This document shows positions 39,182 through 47,344 of a stretch of 64,000 bases of DNA, one piece after another (within the stretch, counting starts at the first letter, position 1; the number at the start of each line of letters is the position of its first letter). Source of the stretch: JAOUEA01 sp963734685 (GTDB taxonomy: Bacteria; Actinomycetota; UBA4738; HRBIN12); NCBI GenBank assembly GCA_963734685.1, contig CAVTIC010000007.1, positions 806,001 to 870,000 of the forward strand, read 5' to 3'. Under the pieces are notes generated by a model. The model was not told where the DNA came from, ran no database searches, and saw nothing but the letters and a program-made list of their open reading frames with translations. The translations under genes and the position numbers were made by a program.

Positions 39182-39754
39182 ATGTCGACTGAAGACCTCG
39201 CCATCCTGGCCGACGCGTTGACCTTCGCCTTGATCGTGACGGTCGGTGGCCTGATCCTGTGGGCCGTCATCCGGACGACGTGGCGTCGTCCCGGCCTTCG
39301 TCGGACGATGAAGGTGGGCATGTCCACCATGGCGCTCATGGCCGTCGGCCTCGCCGGCGTGGCCATGTGGCCCTCTGCCCGTGAAGGCGTGGACAGGATC
39401 CCGGGTCTCGGTCCCAGCCACGATCTGTCCGAAGACCCGAGCCTCACCGCGTTCCCACGCGATCTCGTTCCTGCAGCGCCGAAGGCTCGGGCCGAACGTG
39501 TCTTGGCTGTGCCGATCGGCGGCATCGATCCGTCGCCGACGGATCCGCTCAGCGGTCCACCCACGACCGCCCCAACCGACCCTCCGACGACGGTGACCCC
39601 GACTCCCACGGTGACCCCGTCTCCGACCGTGACCCCGTCTCCGACCGTGACCCCGTCTCCGACGACTGATCCACCGCCCACGACTGATCCACCGCCCACG
39701 ACGGACCCGCCGCCCTCGGAAACCACCGACCCCTCCGCACCCCCGAGCCCTTAG
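39182..39754 (+). CDS. Membrane protein with Pro/Thr-rich repeat tail
   Basis: A 190-residue protein of unknown family. Two membrane segments are visible: ALTFALIVTVGGLILWAVI (about residues 12-30) and KVGMSTMALMAVGLAGVAMW (about 44-63). Then comes a roughly 65-residue soluble part and a tail of TVTPSP and TTDPPP repeats ending PSAPPSP. The tail is typical of wall-spanning linkers and probably lies outside the cell. The ATG at 39182 was chosen because the membrane segment starts right after it. No neighbour suggests a role. Confidence 0.65.
   Translation: MSTEDLAILADALTFALIVTVGGLILWAVIRTTWRRPGLRRTMKVGMSTMALMAVGLAGVAMWPSAREGVDRIPGLGPSHDLSEDPSLTAFPRDLVPAAPKARAERVLAVPIGGIDPSPTDPLSGPPTTAPTDPPTTVTPTPTVTPSPTVTPSPTVTPSPTTDPPPTTDPPPTTDPPPSETTDPSAPPSP
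39588..39716 (+). repeat. Two 18-bp coding tandem repeats
   Basis: GTGACCCCGTCTCCGACC-type units (first copy diverged) occur four times, encoding TVTPSP, followed by three ACGACTGATCCACCGCCC-type units encoding TTDPPP. The near-identity at DNA level suggests recent slippage. Confidence 0.85.
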
Positions 39755-39772
39755 TCGCCCCATCCGGGCGAC
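39754..39772 (+). terminator. Terminator-like hairpin
   Basis: GTCGCCC and GGGCGAC form a 7-bp stem around CATCC, beginning on the last base of the preceding stop codon. ATCGTTCG follows; the T content is low, so this is a weak call. The following 200 bases contain an imperfect inverted repeat but no gene. Confidence 0.4.
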
Positions 39773-39969
39773 ATCGTTCGACCTGGCTCACGCCGATCTC
39801 ATGATCGCGAGGAGACTCGGGCGCCTGCAGGCATGATCGTGATCGGCGGCTCCAGATTCGGCCCAGACCTGCGCAACCGCCGAGAGCCCAGGCGTCCCAC
39901 AGGTCGCGATGACCGGAGCAGCCCGATCGAGTGACGTAACCTACCGGCTGCGACAGGCTACTCGGCCAA

Positions 39970-40716
39970 CTACGCGGATCGGTCTGGCAAGATCTCGGGG
40001 AGGGCGAGAAGCGGGGTCGCCTGGTCATCCGGTGGGGTCATGGAGGTATCGGTCTTCGTCCCCGAGCGAACGCCCTCCCGGGTCTCGTTCTCGCCACCGA
40101 TCGATGACGCCAGGTCTGCGATCGTGTCGAGGGAGCGGGCGAATGAGAGCCGAAGATCGGTGACCATGGCGTTGCGCTTCGACGCCAGATCCGCCACGGA
40201 GCGCTCTGCTTCCTCGCGAGCCTGCGCCGCTGCCAGGTCTGCCGCTGTGCGTGTCTCCTCTGCTTCGATCCGCATGCGAGAGGCTTTGCTCCTGGCGCGG
40301 GCCAAGATGTCCTCCGCTTCCCTCTGCGCCTCTCCTCTGAGCCTTTCGATATCTCGATTGACGGCAACCATGAGCTCCATCACCCTGCTCGACACCTGCT
40401 CGTCTTCCGTCGAAGATCGCTCCGGGAGGGCTGCGTCTCGCTCTCGAAGAGCTGAGTCTCGCTCTCGGATGGCCGCGTCTCGCTGTTGAGAAGCCTGGTC
40501 AGCCTCGGATCGCAGTGTGCGAACCTTCTCCTCGACGTCTCGCAAGCGCTCGGTCATCCGGCCGATGTGATCGTTCACTTGAGCTTTGTCGTACCCGCGC
40601 CTCGTCGTGTTGAACTCCGGCGCAAGGACCGTCTCAGGGGCGCTTGCCGCCAGGTGAAGGTCGCTCTTGTCAGGGTTGCCTGACCACAGGTCCAGGTCGT
40701 TCTTGGTGGTGTCCAT
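39970..40716 (-). CDS. DivIVA-domain coiled-coil protein
   Basis: A 248-residue soluble protein. Residues about 31-60 (PEFNTTRRGYDKAQVNDHIG) match the N-terminal membrane-curvature-sensing part of DivIVA/Wag31. The middle (about 55-195) is a long coiled coil rich in Glu, Arg and Ala (RDAAIRERDSALRERDAAL, AEDILARARSKASRMRIEAE). The C-terminus is short and polar. Such proteins sit at cell poles or septa and recruit cell-wall factors. ATG at 40716 is preceded by TAGGAGCG. It lies away from the division cluster, so it is likely a paralogue with a special partner. Confidence 0.8.
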   Translation of the reverse strand: MDTTKNDLDLWSGNPDKSDLHLAASAPETVLAPEFNTTRRGYDKAQVNDHIGRMTERLRDVEEKVRTLRSEADQASQQRDAAIRERDSALRERDAALPERSSTEDEQVSSRVMELMVAVNRDIERLRGEAQREAEDILARARSKASRMRIEAEETRTAADLAAAQAREEAERSVADLASKRNAMVTDLRLSFARSLDTIADLASSIGGENETREGVRSGTKTDTSMTPPDDQATPLLALPEILPDRSA

Positions 40717-40939
40717 CGAACGCTCCTATGGGTGAGTCGGGAAGGGGATCGTCGACGCCTCAGGAACGTACTCCCACCCCCGCATCACCGATAGGGACCA
40801 GTCTGCCTACAGCAACGAACCCAGGGCGAACGGCCCCTGCCAGAAGTCGGAGGCGGCTGGCCCTTGAGCCGCGAGGGACCACATCCAAGCTGAGGTGCGC
40901 GGAGGCGGCCGGCTTTCAAGCTGGGGGGACCACCGAAGC

Positions 40940-41335
40940 TCACCGGCTCGTGCAGGTCGAGTCCTCGGCCATCGTGGAGGTGTCGCGAGCTGTACCCCGA
41001 CTGCGTCCGCGGGCTTCCGCCTCGAGCGAGTCTTGAAGCTTCAGGCCACATGCGACGCCCATCGCAGTGAGCGACCTTACCGACACCTGCCCGTCGTACT
41101 CAGCCTCTCCGCTGGAGACTCGCTCCACGAGCGTTTCCCGGACCTGCTGGGAGTAGAACTCGATCCCGTCTTGTCCGTGCTCATGGATCACCCTGACGAG
41201 GTCGGACGAGCGCGACCTCAATGCTTCGTCCGCGGCCTCCTCCCCGAAGGCCCATGCCTCGGGAAAGAAGGTCCTCAGTTCGGCCGCCCGCTTCGCTACC
41301 TCATTCATCTTGGCGAAGCGATCAGAGAAGCTCAC
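40940..41335 (-). CDS. Hypothetical helical protein
   Basis: No family is recognised. The 131-residue sequence from GTG 41335 looks real: FAKMNEVAKRAAELRTFFPE, ADEALRSRSSDLVRVIHEHG and DGIEFYSQQVRETLVERVSS suggest amphipathic helices, and the tail is polar. A G-rich ribosome site precedes the GTG. It follows the small membrane protein on the same strand by 56 bases, so the two may be one transcript. The 223 bases on to the DivIVA-like gene hold no gene I can support. Confidence 0.5.
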   Translation of the reverse strand: MSFSDRFAKMNEVAKRAAELRTFFPEAWAFGEEAADEALRSRSSDLVRVIHEHGQDGIEFYSQQVRETLVERVSSGEAEYDGQVSVRSLTAMGVACGLKLQDSLEAEARGRSRGTARDTSTMAEDSTCTSR

Positions 41336-41391
41336 CCTGTCTTTACCCCCCAAGTGCGGCTTCGCCTGCCGTGCCCAGAGGCCAGCAGCGG

Positions 41392-41631
41392 CTAGAACCG
41401 GGACATGAACCAAGCAGCCGCCATGGCGAGCGGAATCCCGACGCCCCAGGTGAGGATCACGATCCGATGCCTCACCCATGTGGTTGTGAGTTTGCGGACG
41501 TAAGACCTTGCGAGAACCTCCCAGGACTCGCCTGACGGCGGAACCTTGAGATCAGACCGTTCGTTCATGAGCGTGGATAGTCGATGGAGAGAGTCCAGTG
41601 GGAGAGCGGGGAATCGGAGCGAGGTCTTCAT
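41392..41631 (-). CDS. Small membrane protein, one C-terminal TM segment
   Basis: A 79-residue protein of unknown family. A soluble N-terminal part (LDSLHRLSTLMNERSDLK) precedes a basic stretch (RSYVRKLTTTWVRHR) and a C-terminal hydrophobic segment IVILTWGVGIPLAMAAAWFM, i.e. tail-anchored with the N-terminus inside. It may anchor the helical protein encoded next. The 270 bases up to the hydrolase-cyclase start on the other strand hold no clear gene. Confidence 0.5.
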   Translation of the reverse strand: MKTSLRFPALPLDSLHRLSTLMNERSDLKVPPSGESWEVLARSYVRKLTTTWVRHRIVILTWGVGIPLAMAAAWFMSRF

Positions 41632-41904
41632 CGGTGCGGCACCTCCCGGGAGAAGGACGAGGCGGGGTTCCAAGGCCTCGGAGGATGTGTCGAGTCTCGC
41701 CTTGGCTCGCCGAGAGGGCAATCGGGCGATTGAGTGAAGGGCATGAGGGGGAGGGGGACATAGGCCCCTAGGAGGATGCTTGCTGCCGAGCTCGCCGTCG
41801 ATGGCACGCCCACCTTGAACGGTCCGACGAGCTTCGAGGTCGTCTTCGGCTTCCTGAGAAAGGCGCGGTTGCGGGCGGTCGCGGCTGCGGTTCAGGATGC
41901 GTTC

Positions 41905-43222
41905 ATGGGCGAGGTCCCCGAAACCCGATACGCGATCACGCCCGATGGTGTTCATCTCGCCTATCAAACGGTTGGTGAGGGACCGATCGACCTCGTCTGG
42001 CAGTTCGACCTGATCTTCGGCACCGTGGAGGACATGTGGGAGACGGTCGTTGGCGACTATCTCCGAGAGCTCTCGTCGTTCACCCGGCTGATCCTGCACG
42101 ATCGACGAGGCACGGGGCTCTCGAGCCGGAACGTCCCGCCGCCGAACCTCGAGACTCGGGTCGCCGACCTGGGCGTGATCCTCGATGCCGTGGGGAGCAG
42201 GCGGCCCGTGCTCGGTGGATTCGGCGATGGGGCAGCGGCCAACGTGCTGTTCGCCGCGACCCAGCCGGAGCGCGTTCACTCGCTCGTGTGGGACGACGCC
42301 ATTGCCCCGCACCAGGTGGGCGCCCGACTTCCCGTGGGGAGTCGATCCGGAGTACGTGGAGCGATACGCCAAGGTGACGGCCGAGTTGTGGGGCTCCGAG
42401 GAGTACGGCGCAGCTATCGCCGAGCTCGACGCGGAGATTGGCAACGACACGCCGCCTGAGCTCGTCGCCATGATGGGCCGGCTCTCGAGGCACACCGCGA
42501 CGCCCGACGTCGCGGTCATGATCGACCGGATGTGGAACGAGACGGACGTCCGGGCGATCCTGCCTTCGGTGAGCGCGCCCACCCTCCTCCTCGCCTACGA
42601 CAAGGAGTCCGCCGACTACGTGGCCTCGCTGATGCCGAATGCCGAGGTCCGGTTCCTCCCAGATGTATGGGGCAGCGATACCGAGGCGATCGGGCACATC
42701 CGCGAGTGGCTCGGTGTCGCCCCGCCCGCCCCCGACCTCGAACGTGTGCTGGCGACCGTGCTCTTCACCGACATCGTCGGGTCGACCGAGCGGCTCGTTG
42801 AGCTCGGAGACGCCAGATGGCGCTCGCTCCTCGCTCGCCACGACGAGCGTGCACACATCGAGATCGAGCGCCACCGCGGCCGCTTCGTCGATTCGGCGGG
42901 CGACGGAATCTTCGCGACCTTCGACGGCCCTGCGCGGGCGGTGCTGTGCGCGCTGGCCATCATCAGGTGTGTCCACGACTTGGGCATCCAGATCCGCGCC
43001 GGGGTGCACACGGGCGAGGTCCTACTCGAAGGCGAGGCGGTGCGTGGCGTCGCTGTCCACGTCGGGGCGAGGGTGGCCGCGCTCGCAAGCCCCTCCAGAG
43101 TGCTGGTTTCTCAGATCGTGAAGGACCTCGTCGCAGGCTCAGGTCTGACGTTCGAAGACGAAGGTGAGCACCAGTTGAGGGGCATCCCTGATCGTTTGCG
43201 GCTCTACCGTGTCGCTGACTGA
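41905..43222 (+). CDS. Alpha/beta hydrolase - class III cyclase fusion (frameshifted)
   Basis: The N-terminal half (residues about 1-265) is an alpha/beta hydrolase-like domain: TPDGVHLAYQTVGEGPIDLV, FTRLILHDRRGTGLS, and LGGFGDGAA at the nucleophile elbow where Ser is replaced by Asp. The C-terminal half is an adenylate/guanylate cyclase catalytic domain: LATVLFTDIVGSTERL with the metal Asp, SAGDGIFATFDGPARAV, and IQIRAGVHTGEV. The usual Lys before the GDG segment reads Asp (FVDSAGDG). One extra base near 42306-42330 splits the gene; removing it restores WAPDFPWGVDPEYVE. About 438 aa. This two-domain layout is common in actinobacteria. Cyclic-nucleotide production is likely but untested. Confidence 0.85.
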
Positions 43223-43319
43223 ATCCTCCTCTCGCAAGAGGTCACGTCAGCTCAACGCTTCCCCCGCAGGGGTCCTCATCAGTCGCGCGACTTCCTCATG
43301 CCACCTAGGGGATAGCTGA

Positions 43320-43440
43320 CCTCACCGCGATCCGGCTCCCCGTTCCGGAGGCGGACAAGCGCCTCCTCCCCCTCCCGGTCGCGGCGTGCCACGCGACGGT
43401 CGGTGTTCAGGCGCTCGGAGCCTCTCACGAACGAACACGC
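43320..43440 (+). pseudogene. Decayed ssb fragment 1
   Basis: Bases 43320-43415 match the intact ssb at 38602-38697 with about eight differences in 96 (e.g. GTTCCGGAGGCGG, AAGCGCCTCCTCCCCCTCCC). Past the repeat CAGGCGCTCGGAGCCTC the match moves to the later part of ssb (38768 onwards), implying an internal deletion between two CAGGCGCTCG repeats, then ends near 43440. No start codon or open frame remains. The stretch 43223-43508 contains nothing else. Confidence 0.75.
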
Positions 43441-43508
43441 ATCCGGACGTGCGACGACGGTGGATCGGGTTGCATCGTCCGATCCACCGTCGTCCGCGCG
43501 CGGGGAGA

Positions 43509-43821
43509 TCAGCAGCCGTGCTTCGGTGGGCAGCGGCCGTGGCCTAGGGTCGCACCCACGTCCTCCGCTCCGTAGTAGGCGCCGCTCTCGCGCACGTCGG
43601 TGAAGCTACCGAGGTAGGCCCCCGCGTACGGGGCGCCCTCACGGATACCGGTCGCGGCTCCCGCGTCGACGGCAGCACGGCGCCTCGACGACGACGTCGG
43701 TGGTGTTCATCCCGACCCCAACCGTGATCGCCAGAGCAAGGGCCAGTCCGACGGCGCCGACAACCATCCACGACCAAACCGACTGCCCGTGGGTCACCTC
43801 GTGAGTCCTGGATGCATCCAT
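43509..43821 (-). CDS. Small membrane-anchored protein (frameshifted)
   Basis: From ATG 43821, preceded by GGAGGAGTC, the frame reads MDASRTHEVTHGQSVWSW and one membrane segment VVGAVGLALALAITVGVGM. After one extra T near 43662-43666 it continues VDAGAATGIREGAPYAG, TDVRESGAYYGAEDVGAT and ends GHGRCPPKHGC. The total length is 3n+1, fitting a single extra base. About 103 aa when repaired. The family is unknown; the Cys/His-rich end could bind metal, and the next gene encodes a copper lipoprotein. Confidence 0.5.
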
Positions 43822-44132
43822 GACTCCTCCATTCGGTCGGTGGCTGCGTCGTTCGCAGCTCTCGGGATGACCGTAGGCAGCCGGACGTAGCGTGTCGGTG
43901 ACCGACCCCACGACGGCGATGTGAATCAGTTCACTCCGGAGGAGGACTCCCCTCCTTCACGAGACGAAGGAGGTCGATGGGAACTGGCTGACGATGGTGC
44001 AGGTAGGTCCGGGGTTGTCCTACGCGGTCCTCGAGCGACGGCATGGAGAACCCCAAGGCCGTCGGGCGCTGTTCAGGGTCTGCGCCGTTGCCCCGGTTCG
44101 TCGCGAGTGTCTGGAGTTCGGCCCGTCGATAG
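43822..44132 (+). other. Intergenic region without a supported gene
   Basis: About 310 bases. It contains inverted pieces GGAGGACTCCCCTCC and a GAAGGAGG at 43967-43975 before ATG 43976 (5 codons) and ATG 43994 (49 codons ending 44140), neither convincing. I see no RNA gene. Confidence 0.5.
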
Positions 44133-44513
44133 CTAGCTGACCGAGAGCGTTCCGGTCATCTGGTCGGGGTGGTACTTGCAGTGGAAACCGGCGTCTTGGG
44201 TGATGTCCACAGACACGGAGACGGATTCGCCCGGCTCGACATCCTCGCTCACGCTGTCGTCGTCCAGGGTGAAGCTGTGCTCCACCGAACCCTCGTTGGT
44301 GACCGTGATCGTCGACTCACCCGACGGGACCGTCAATGACGAGGGCGAGAACTGGAAATCCTGAGCGGCGATCGCGAGCTCAGAGCCTGAGCCTGCCGGG
44401 GTCCCCGTGTCACTCGCGCCGCCTCCACCGTCGTCGCCGCTACATGCGCCGGCCGCCAACACCAAGGCCAGCGCGGCCGACATTACTCCACCCCGCATCC
44501 GATGTGTCGTCAT
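44133..44513 (-). CDS. Cupredoxin-like copper lipoprotein
   Basis: A secreted blue-copper-type protein of 126 aa. The signal peptide SAALALVLAAGAC ends in a lipobox Cys (about residue 24), so it should be lipid-anchored outside the membrane. After a Gly/Ser linker, the cupredoxin fold carries type 1 copper ligands in SVEHSFTLDDD (His) and FHCKYHPDQM (Cys, His, Met). It probably carries electrons or buffers copper. The ATG follows GAAGGGA. No oxidase or copper pump is next to it. Confidence 0.85.
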   Translation of the reverse strand: MTTHRMRGGVMSAALALVLAAGACSGDDGGGGASDTGTPAGSGSELAIAAQDFQFSPSSLTVPSGESTITVTNEGSVEHSFTLDDDSVSEDVEPGESVSVSVDITQDAGFHCKYHPDQMTGTLSVS

Positions 44514-44626
44514 CTGCTCGTCCCTTCCACGACCGTGCTCAGGGTTCGCTTCAGCATGCTGCGGACGTCAGGTGGGACTACGGACGCCGGCTTCCTCGGG
44601 TTCAGTCGGACCGTTGCGGACCTTCG

Positions 44627-44650
44627 ACCGTTGCCTGCCCCGGCAACGGT
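44627..44650 (+). repeat. Perfect inverted repeat upstream of the cupredoxin gene
   Basis: ACCGTTGCC (44627-44635) and GGCAACGGT (44642-44650) form a 9-bp stem with a six-base loop, about 115 bases upstream of the cupredoxin start. It could be a terminator for the neighbouring DNA or a regulator site; a T-run is lacking. Confidence 0.5.
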
Positions 44651-44702
44651 TCTCCCTACCGCAGGGCCGGCATGAAGGCGTCCACCTAGACGCCACATCG
44701 AC

Positions 44703-44790
44703 GATGCGTTCCGATGGAGATCACCGAAAAGCGGTGCGCGCGCTCGGAGCATCACCGACGTGGTCGCGAGCGTAGGGCATCAAGGATCCA
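44703..44790 (+). pseudogene. Decayed ssb fragment 2
   Basis: Bases 44731-44784 match the intact ssb at 38762-38811 with four substitutions and a four-base insertion (TAGG): GCGCTCGGAGC, TCACCGA, GTGGTCGCGAGCG and GCATCAAG are shared. The preceding 28 bases resemble an earlier part of ssb (ATGC...GATCACCGA). No open frame remains. It overlaps the end of the opposite DUF1015 gene by a few bases. Confidence 0.7.
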
Positions 44791-46006
44791 CCCGATCGAG
44801 CGGCATCATGACCATGCCCGTCCTGGGCTTGGGCCAGAAGAACGTGGACTTCTGCGGGAGCCGTTCGCCGCGCTCGACAACGCCACGGATCCGATCGGGC
44901 GTGGTCGGCGGCAGCAGGTAGCCGGCGACGGCCTCGCCTCGGGTGACCGCCGCCTCGACATCGGCTGCGTCCGCCACGTACCGCAGCGAACCCGCGGGCA
45001 CGCGTTCGTCCAGCACTTCGCGGTGCAGGGTGCGCACCGTCGGCGGTTCGCCATGTAGGTGGCACACACGGATCGTGGACGTCCCGTCCCGTGCCCGCAT
45101 GATGGTCGCGATCGAGACGTCGTCATCGGAGATCGCACCGAGGGCGGCGTCGAGGTCGTCGACGACATCGCCGGCGAGCCGCGGTGGGTCGCCGGCCAGC
45201 TGCACGCGGTGGAACGGCAACACCGGTATGAGCTGGGCCGTCGCGTCGACGACCAGGCTCAGCACCGCGTTCCAGGGGCCGTCGCCGTCGACCTCGCGGC
45301 GCTCGTCCCGGTAGCGCAGGGCCGTCGTGTACCGGTGGTGCCCGTCGGCGATGAGCAACGCCTGCTCTGCGAGGTGATCGAACGTCGCGGCGTCACCCGG
45401 CACCGGCCACATACGGTGACGAACGCCCTGCTCGTCGACGGCCTCGAACGGCGGGGGGTCGCCGGCGGCCGCGCGTAGGAACGCCTCCAGGGGTCCGTCG
45501 GGCCCGTCGATCGTCCCGTAGACGGGCGACAGATGCGTTCGGGTGGCACGGAGCAGTGCCAGCCGGTCCTGGACCGGGCCGTCCACGACGAGTTCGTGCG
45601 GTGATACCGACCCGCCCCAGTCTTCGAGCGACATCGCGCAGATCAGGCCGTGCACCGTCGCGGCGCCGCTCCCTCCGGCGGTCGCGGGTCGCGGGCTCCC
45701 GGTCGTCCCCGTACCGATCGACATCTCGTAGGCGTAGTACGTCGGCGTCTCGGCACGACGGAGCGCACCGCTCCGTTCCCAATCGGACAGCAGGTGCGCG
45801 GCGCGCGCGTACCGGTTCTCGGGGTCGGCCGGGTCCTCCGAACCCTCGGCGAGGTCGACGTGCACGACGCTGAACGGGCTGGCGCGCAGGTGCTCGAGCC
45901 GCCCACCGTCGCTGATAACGTCGTACGGAGGAGCGGTCACACGGTCGAGGGGGCCGACGACGTCGGCGTCGAACACGAGTCCGCGGAACGGCTGGAGGCG
46001 GGGCAC
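44780..46006 (-). CDS. DUF1015 family protein
   Basis: A 408-residue soluble protein of the DUF1015 family, whose function is not established. The N-terminus MPRLQPFRGLVFDAD and VTAPPYDVIS, and the central LLIADGHHRYTTALRYRDE, are the family hallmarks; the DGHHRY segment is the likely active site. GTG start at 46006; on the minus strand TATACA (46018-46013) lies six bases before it, suggesting a leaderless message. It is divergent from the HAD gene. Confidence 0.9.
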   Translation of the reverse strand: MPRLQPFRGLVFDADVVGPLDRVTAPPYDVISDGGRLEHLRASPFSVVHVDLAEGSEDPADPENRYARAAHLLSDWERSGALRRAETPTYYAYEMSIGTGTTGSPRPATAGGSGAATVHGLICAMSLEDWGGSVSPHELVVDGPVQDRLALLRATRTHLSPVYGTIDGPDGPLEAFLRAAAGDPPPFEAVDEQGVRHRMWPVPGDAATFDHLAEQALLIADGHHRYTTALRYRDERREVDGDGPWNAVLSLVVDATAQLIPVLPFHRVQLAGDPPRLAGDVVDDLDAALGAISDDDVSIATIMRARDGTSTIRVCHLHGEPPTVRTLHREVLDERVPAGSLRYVADAADVEAAVTRGEAVAGYLLPPTTPDRIRGVVERGERLPQKSTFFWPKPRTGMVMMPLDRVDP

Positions 46007-46058
46007 GCACCTTGTATAGCAGTCACGTCGAACCTGGGAACCCGCCCGGAGCTCGCCG

Positions 46059-46842
46059 ATGATCGTCGATCGCTACGACGCGTTCCTGTTCGATCTCGAC
46101 GGCGTGCTCTATCGCGGATCCGACCCCATCCCCGGAGCAGCCGAGGCCCTGGCCCATCTGCGATCGCTCGGGAAGCGGGTGGCATTCGTCACGAACAACT
46201 CGGGCCGTACCCCCGAGGCGGTTGCGGCTCGACTGCGAGCGGTCGGGGTGGCGGCGGAGGCGGACGAGGTTGAGACCTCGGCCCTCACCACGGCGTCGCT
46301 GCTCGCCCGCCGAGGGGTCAGGAGCGCCTTCGTCGTGGGTGAGGAGGGCATCCGAACCGCCCTCACCCAGGCCGGCATCGACGTCGCCGACGGCCAGCCC
46401 GAGCTCGTCGACGCGGTGGTGGTCGGCTGGGACCGCGGTGCCGACTACACGTCACTGCGTACCGCGTCCGTCCTCGTGCAACACGGCGCGGCGTTGATCG
46501 CGACGAACCCGGACGCCTCGTTTCCCGGCCGCCGATGGCGCGCGCTGGCCGGGGGCGGGAGCACTGCTGGCTGCCATCGAGACCACTACGGGGGTGCGCG
46601 GCGAGGTAGTGGGCAAGCCGGAGCCCCCGTTGCTCCTGGCGGCGCTGGAGCGAGCCGGCGGGGGGAGACCTCTGCTGATCGGCGACCGACTCGACACCGA
46701 CATCGCCGGCGCTGCCGCGTGCGGATGGGACTCCCTCCTCGTGCTCACGGGCATCGCCACTCGGGAGGAGGCACTGGCCACACAGGTCCGCCCCACCTAC
46801 GTCGGAGCGGACCTGTCCGTCCTGTTCGTCGAGCCGCGCTGA
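46059..46842 (+). CDS. HAD-superfamily phosphatase, NagD-like (frameshifted)
   Basis: A class IIA HAD hydrolase. Motif 1 is FLFDLDGVLYRG, motif 2 VTNNSGRT, motif 3 Lys in GEVVGKPEPP, and motif 4 LIGDRLDTDI. One extra base in the CCCGGCC run near 46522-46528 shifts the frame; skipping it restores AADGARWPGAGALLAAIE. About 260 aa when repaired. It precedes tlyA-nadK-recN as in mycobacteria. The substrate (a sugar or nucleotide phosphate, or phosphoglycolate) cannot be told. Confidence 0.88.
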
Positions 46843-46905
46843 CGGGGAGTCCTTCCAGTGCCGGGAGTATGCTGGCGGTCCCGATTCCTGCCGAAAGGGA
46901 CCCGA

Positions 46906-47343
46906 ATGATCGACGACATCCGCAAGATCGTGGAAGGGATGGTGGGCACCCTGACGCCGGTCAAGGCGCAGCAGCTCGCCAAGGACCTGATGGAACCCGG
47001 CGCGGCCAAGGAGCAGGTGGCGAAGGTGACCGCTGATCTGCTCGAGTGGTCGCAGGCGAACCGCGAGCGCATGACCACGTTCATCCGCAGAGAGATCTCG
47101 GAGCAGCTGAGGGCCCTGGGCGGTGGCGCGTCGCAGGCGGAGCTGGACGCCGTGAAGAAACGTGTGCGCGATCTGGAACGGGCTGCCGGGATGACCGCGT
47201 CAGGCCGATCCGCCTCGACCCGGTCGGCCGCGAAGAGGCGGACGACGACCAAGTCGACCAAGAAGGCGACGAGGAAGCCGGCCGCCAAACCGCCCGCGAA
47301 GCCGGCGGCTCCCGAAGGAACGGCGTCGACCTCCGACGCGTGA
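46906..47343 (+). CDS. Phasin-like coiled-coil protein with basic tail
   Basis: A 145-residue protein: an N-terminal helical part (MIDDIRKIVEGMVGTLTPVK, LLEWSQANRERMTTFIRREI), a short coiled coil (ELDAVKKRVRDLERAAG), then a Lys/Ala/Thr-rich tail (KRRTTTKSTKKATRKPAAKP) like histone H1 or PhaF. The tail may bind DNA. The place between the HAD gene and tlyA is held by a small unknown protein in mycobacteria too. ATG 46906 follows GAAAGGGA. Confidence 0.7.
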   Translation: MIDDIRKIVEGMVGTLTPVKAQQLAKDLMEPGAAKEQVAKVTADLLEWSQANRERMTTFIRREISEQLRALGGGASQAELDAVKKRVRDLERAAGMTASGRSASTRSAAKRRTTTKSTKKATRKPAAKPPAKPAAPEGTASTSDA

Positions 47344-47344
47344 T

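Noticed and set aside
39588..39716. CRISPR-like direct repeats
   Set aside because: The 18-bp units are contiguous, have no spacers and encode Pro/Thr repeats in frame.
43994..44140. Possible 48-aa plus-strand gene
   Set aside because: No recognisable sequence, overlaps the end of the cupredoxin gene on the other strand, and composition looks random.
44780..45058. Plus-strand open frame over the DUF1015 end
   Set aside because: It is a mirror frame; the minus-strand DUF1015 protein is conserved throughout.
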